Part shown: positions 63,007 to 64,000 of the stretch, piece by piece | Numbering within the stretch: the stretch's first letter is position 1 | Layout of the letters: the number at the start of each line of letters is the position of its first letter | NCBI RefSeq assembly: GCF_001858325.1 | Contig: NZ_MBPP01000025.1 | Coordinates: forward strand, 1 to 64,000 | Reading direction: 5' to 3' | DNA: 64,000 nt | Origin: Marinobacter sp. AC-23 | GTDB lineage: Bacteria > Pseudomonadota > Gammaproteobacteria > Pseudomonadales > Oleiphilaceae | Notes under the pieces: generated by a model | Database searches by the model: none | What the model was told of the DNA's origin: nothing | The model's input: only the letters and a program-made list of their open reading frames with translations | Translations under genes and position numbers: made by a program

Positions 63007-64000
63007 ATGCGTATTGAGAGTATTGCGGTGTATACCGCAGATTTAACTTACGCGGGTAAGGCCTATGCCTTTGCGGGAGGAAGATCGCATCGGGTGTTTA
63101 CCAGTACAGTGGTGGTGGTGACCACGGATACGGGGCTGCATGGCTACGGTGAAGTTTGCCCCTGCGGCCCTAACTATATGGCGGCTTTTTCTGAGGGGGT
63201 TCCTTCTTGCCTGTCGATGCTGGCGCCCAGTGTGATAGGTGAGGATCCCACGCACCTCACGCGTATCCACGAATGCATGGACCAGGCGCTGACCGGGCAT
63301 GCGGTTGCCAAGGCGGCCATTGATATTGCCTGCTGGGATTTGTTGGGCAAGCATACTGGGCTGCCAGTCTACGTTTTGCTCGGCGGGCTGCTTTCGCCGT
63401 CTATGCCGCTGCACCGAAATGTTCCATTGGCGGAATCGGATGAGATGGAAGAATCTTTGCGCCAGTTTCGGTCAGAAGGGTTTCGTCGTATTCAGATCAA
63501 GCTGGGGCGCAGTGTTGAGGAAGATATCGATCTCGTTCGCGCTCTGAGCAAGGTCAAACATGCAGACGAGCTTTGGATGTGCGACATCAATCGGGCCTGG
63601 CGGCAGGATGAAGCGGTGCGTTTCTCGCGGGCGCTTGAAGATCTGGAGATCTATCTTGAGCAGCCTTGTTACAGCTACGAGGAGTGCCTGTCGGTTCGCC
63701 GTCGAATTCGCCATCCAGTTAAACTGGACGAAAGCCTGAACTCCCTGGCCGACGTGCAACGGGCCTTGCGCGACGATGCCATGGACGCTATGGCTCTGAA
63801 GGTCAGTCGGGTCGGAGGTCTGACGCCGTCACGGATCATTAGAGACGTGTGCGTGGATGCCGGCATAGCCATGACCATTGAAGATGCCTGGGGCAGTGGT
63901 ATAGCCACGGCAGCCTACGCGCATTTGGCTGCCAGCACCCCTGCAAAAGCTTTGCTGACCACAACGGATCTCCACAATTACAATACCTCCCAATTGGCAA
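63007..64000 (+). CDS. Mandelate racemase/muconate lactonising (enolase superfamily) enzyme, partial
   Basis: The open frame starts at 63007 (MRIESIAVYTADLTY) after GAGGAGG and runs off the window with at least 331 residues. The capping domain includes GYGEVCPCGPNYMAAFSEGV near 49-68. The barrel shows the enolase catalytic set: IQIKLGR (Lys) near 165, MCDINRAW (metal Asp) near 196, LEQPC (metal Glu) near 222, VKLDES (metal Asp) near 245, ALKVSRVGG (second Lys) near 268 and IEDAWG near 297. The GEVCPxGPxYxxAYxEG-like segment resembles cis-3-hydroxy-L-proline dehydratases or dipeptide epimerases. Which it is cannot be settled here. It is divergent from phaZ. Confidence 0.88.
   Translation, partial: MRIESIAVYTADLTYAGKAYAFAGGRSHRVFTSTVVVVTTDTGLHGYGEVCPCGPNYMAAFSEGVPSCLSMLAPSVIGEDPTHLTRIHECMDQALTGHAVAKAAIDIACWDLLGKHTGLPVYVLLGGLLSPSMPLHRNVPLAESDEMEESLRQFRSEGFRRIQIKLGRSVEEDIDLVRALSKVKHADELWMCDINRAWRQDEAVRFSRALEDLEIYLEQPCYSYEECLSVRRRIRHPVKLDESLNSLADVQRALRDDAMDAMALKVSRVGGLTPSRIIRDVCVDAGIAMTIEDAWGSGIATAAYAHLAASTPAKALLTTTDLHNYNTSQLA

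Noticed and set aside
1..64000. CRISPR array, toxin-antitoxin pair, restriction system or phage module
   Set aside because: I saw no regularly spaced repeats, no cas, toxin or integrase-like products and no structural phage genes in any frame I read.

Overview
The window reads as chromosomal DNA of a marine, moderately halophilic gammaproteobacterium. Marinobacter or a close relative is my best guess. The basis is a RadD helicase close to the E. coli protein, an ehuABCD-type ectoine uptake system, a phaC/phaB/phaZ polyhydroxyalkanoate locus, FadI/FadJ-like beta-oxidation genes, Kup, a TRAP transporter and several c-di-GMP proteins. Genus is inference; there is no rRNA or tRNA gene here to settle it. 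I see no CRISPR array, prophage, complete insertion sequence or integrase.

Layout. 1-5.7 kb: MHYT sensor end, slyD, radD, a repeat-built lipoprotein and a YihY/BrkB membrane protein. 5.9-9.3 kb: a PRC-barrel protein and a decayed ethanolamine locus (AraC-type regulator remnant, eutB, eutC, permease stub). 9.3-16.9 kb: an SDR, an uncharacterised membrane protein, FadJ-like and FadI-like genes and a large uncharacterised protein that I suspect is a papain-like thiol hydrolase. This block is bounded by a direct repeat that is also a gene relic. 16.9-20.8 kb: TRAP transporter plus amidohydrolase operon. 20.8-33 kb: small envelope and housekeeping genes, a GGDEF/EAL protein, a molybdopterin oxidoreductase with its cytochrome b, YqeY, GST and DsbA-like proteins. 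33-39.3 kb: metallopeptidase, serine hydrolase and a glycerate cassette (cdaR, gntP-type permease, garK) with a palindromic candidate operator. 39.3-42.4 kb: ectoine uptake, with the binding-protein gene facing the other three. 42.5-46.9 kb: kup and an Hpt-REC-REC-GGDEF-EAL protein. 47-52 kb: relic DNA and a LysR-associated group (CMD protein, MFS, AKR, truncated HAD). 52-57.4 kb: ZapE and a polyamine-type ABC transporter. 57.5-64 kb: a diguanylate cyclase, phaC-phaB-phaZ and a partial enolase-superfamily enzyme.

A quality warning affects about a quarter of the proteins. I count about 20 frame breaks in 14 otherwise well-conserved genes, and every one is repaired by restoring a single base. 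Several sit in short homopolymers. Such one-directional damage fits uncorrected sequencing error much better than biology, so I annotate these as whole genes and give the break positions. A separate set of relics (regulator, permease, HAD, membrane-protein stub) cannot be explained this way, because whole segments are missing. They look like real gene decay.

The most unusual content is (i) the 662-residue Cys/His/Asn protein, whose catalytic half is split by a frame break and so would be missed by automatic annotation, (ii) the direct repeat around the FadJ/FadI block, and (iii) perfect inverted repeats built from the last codons of three genes.
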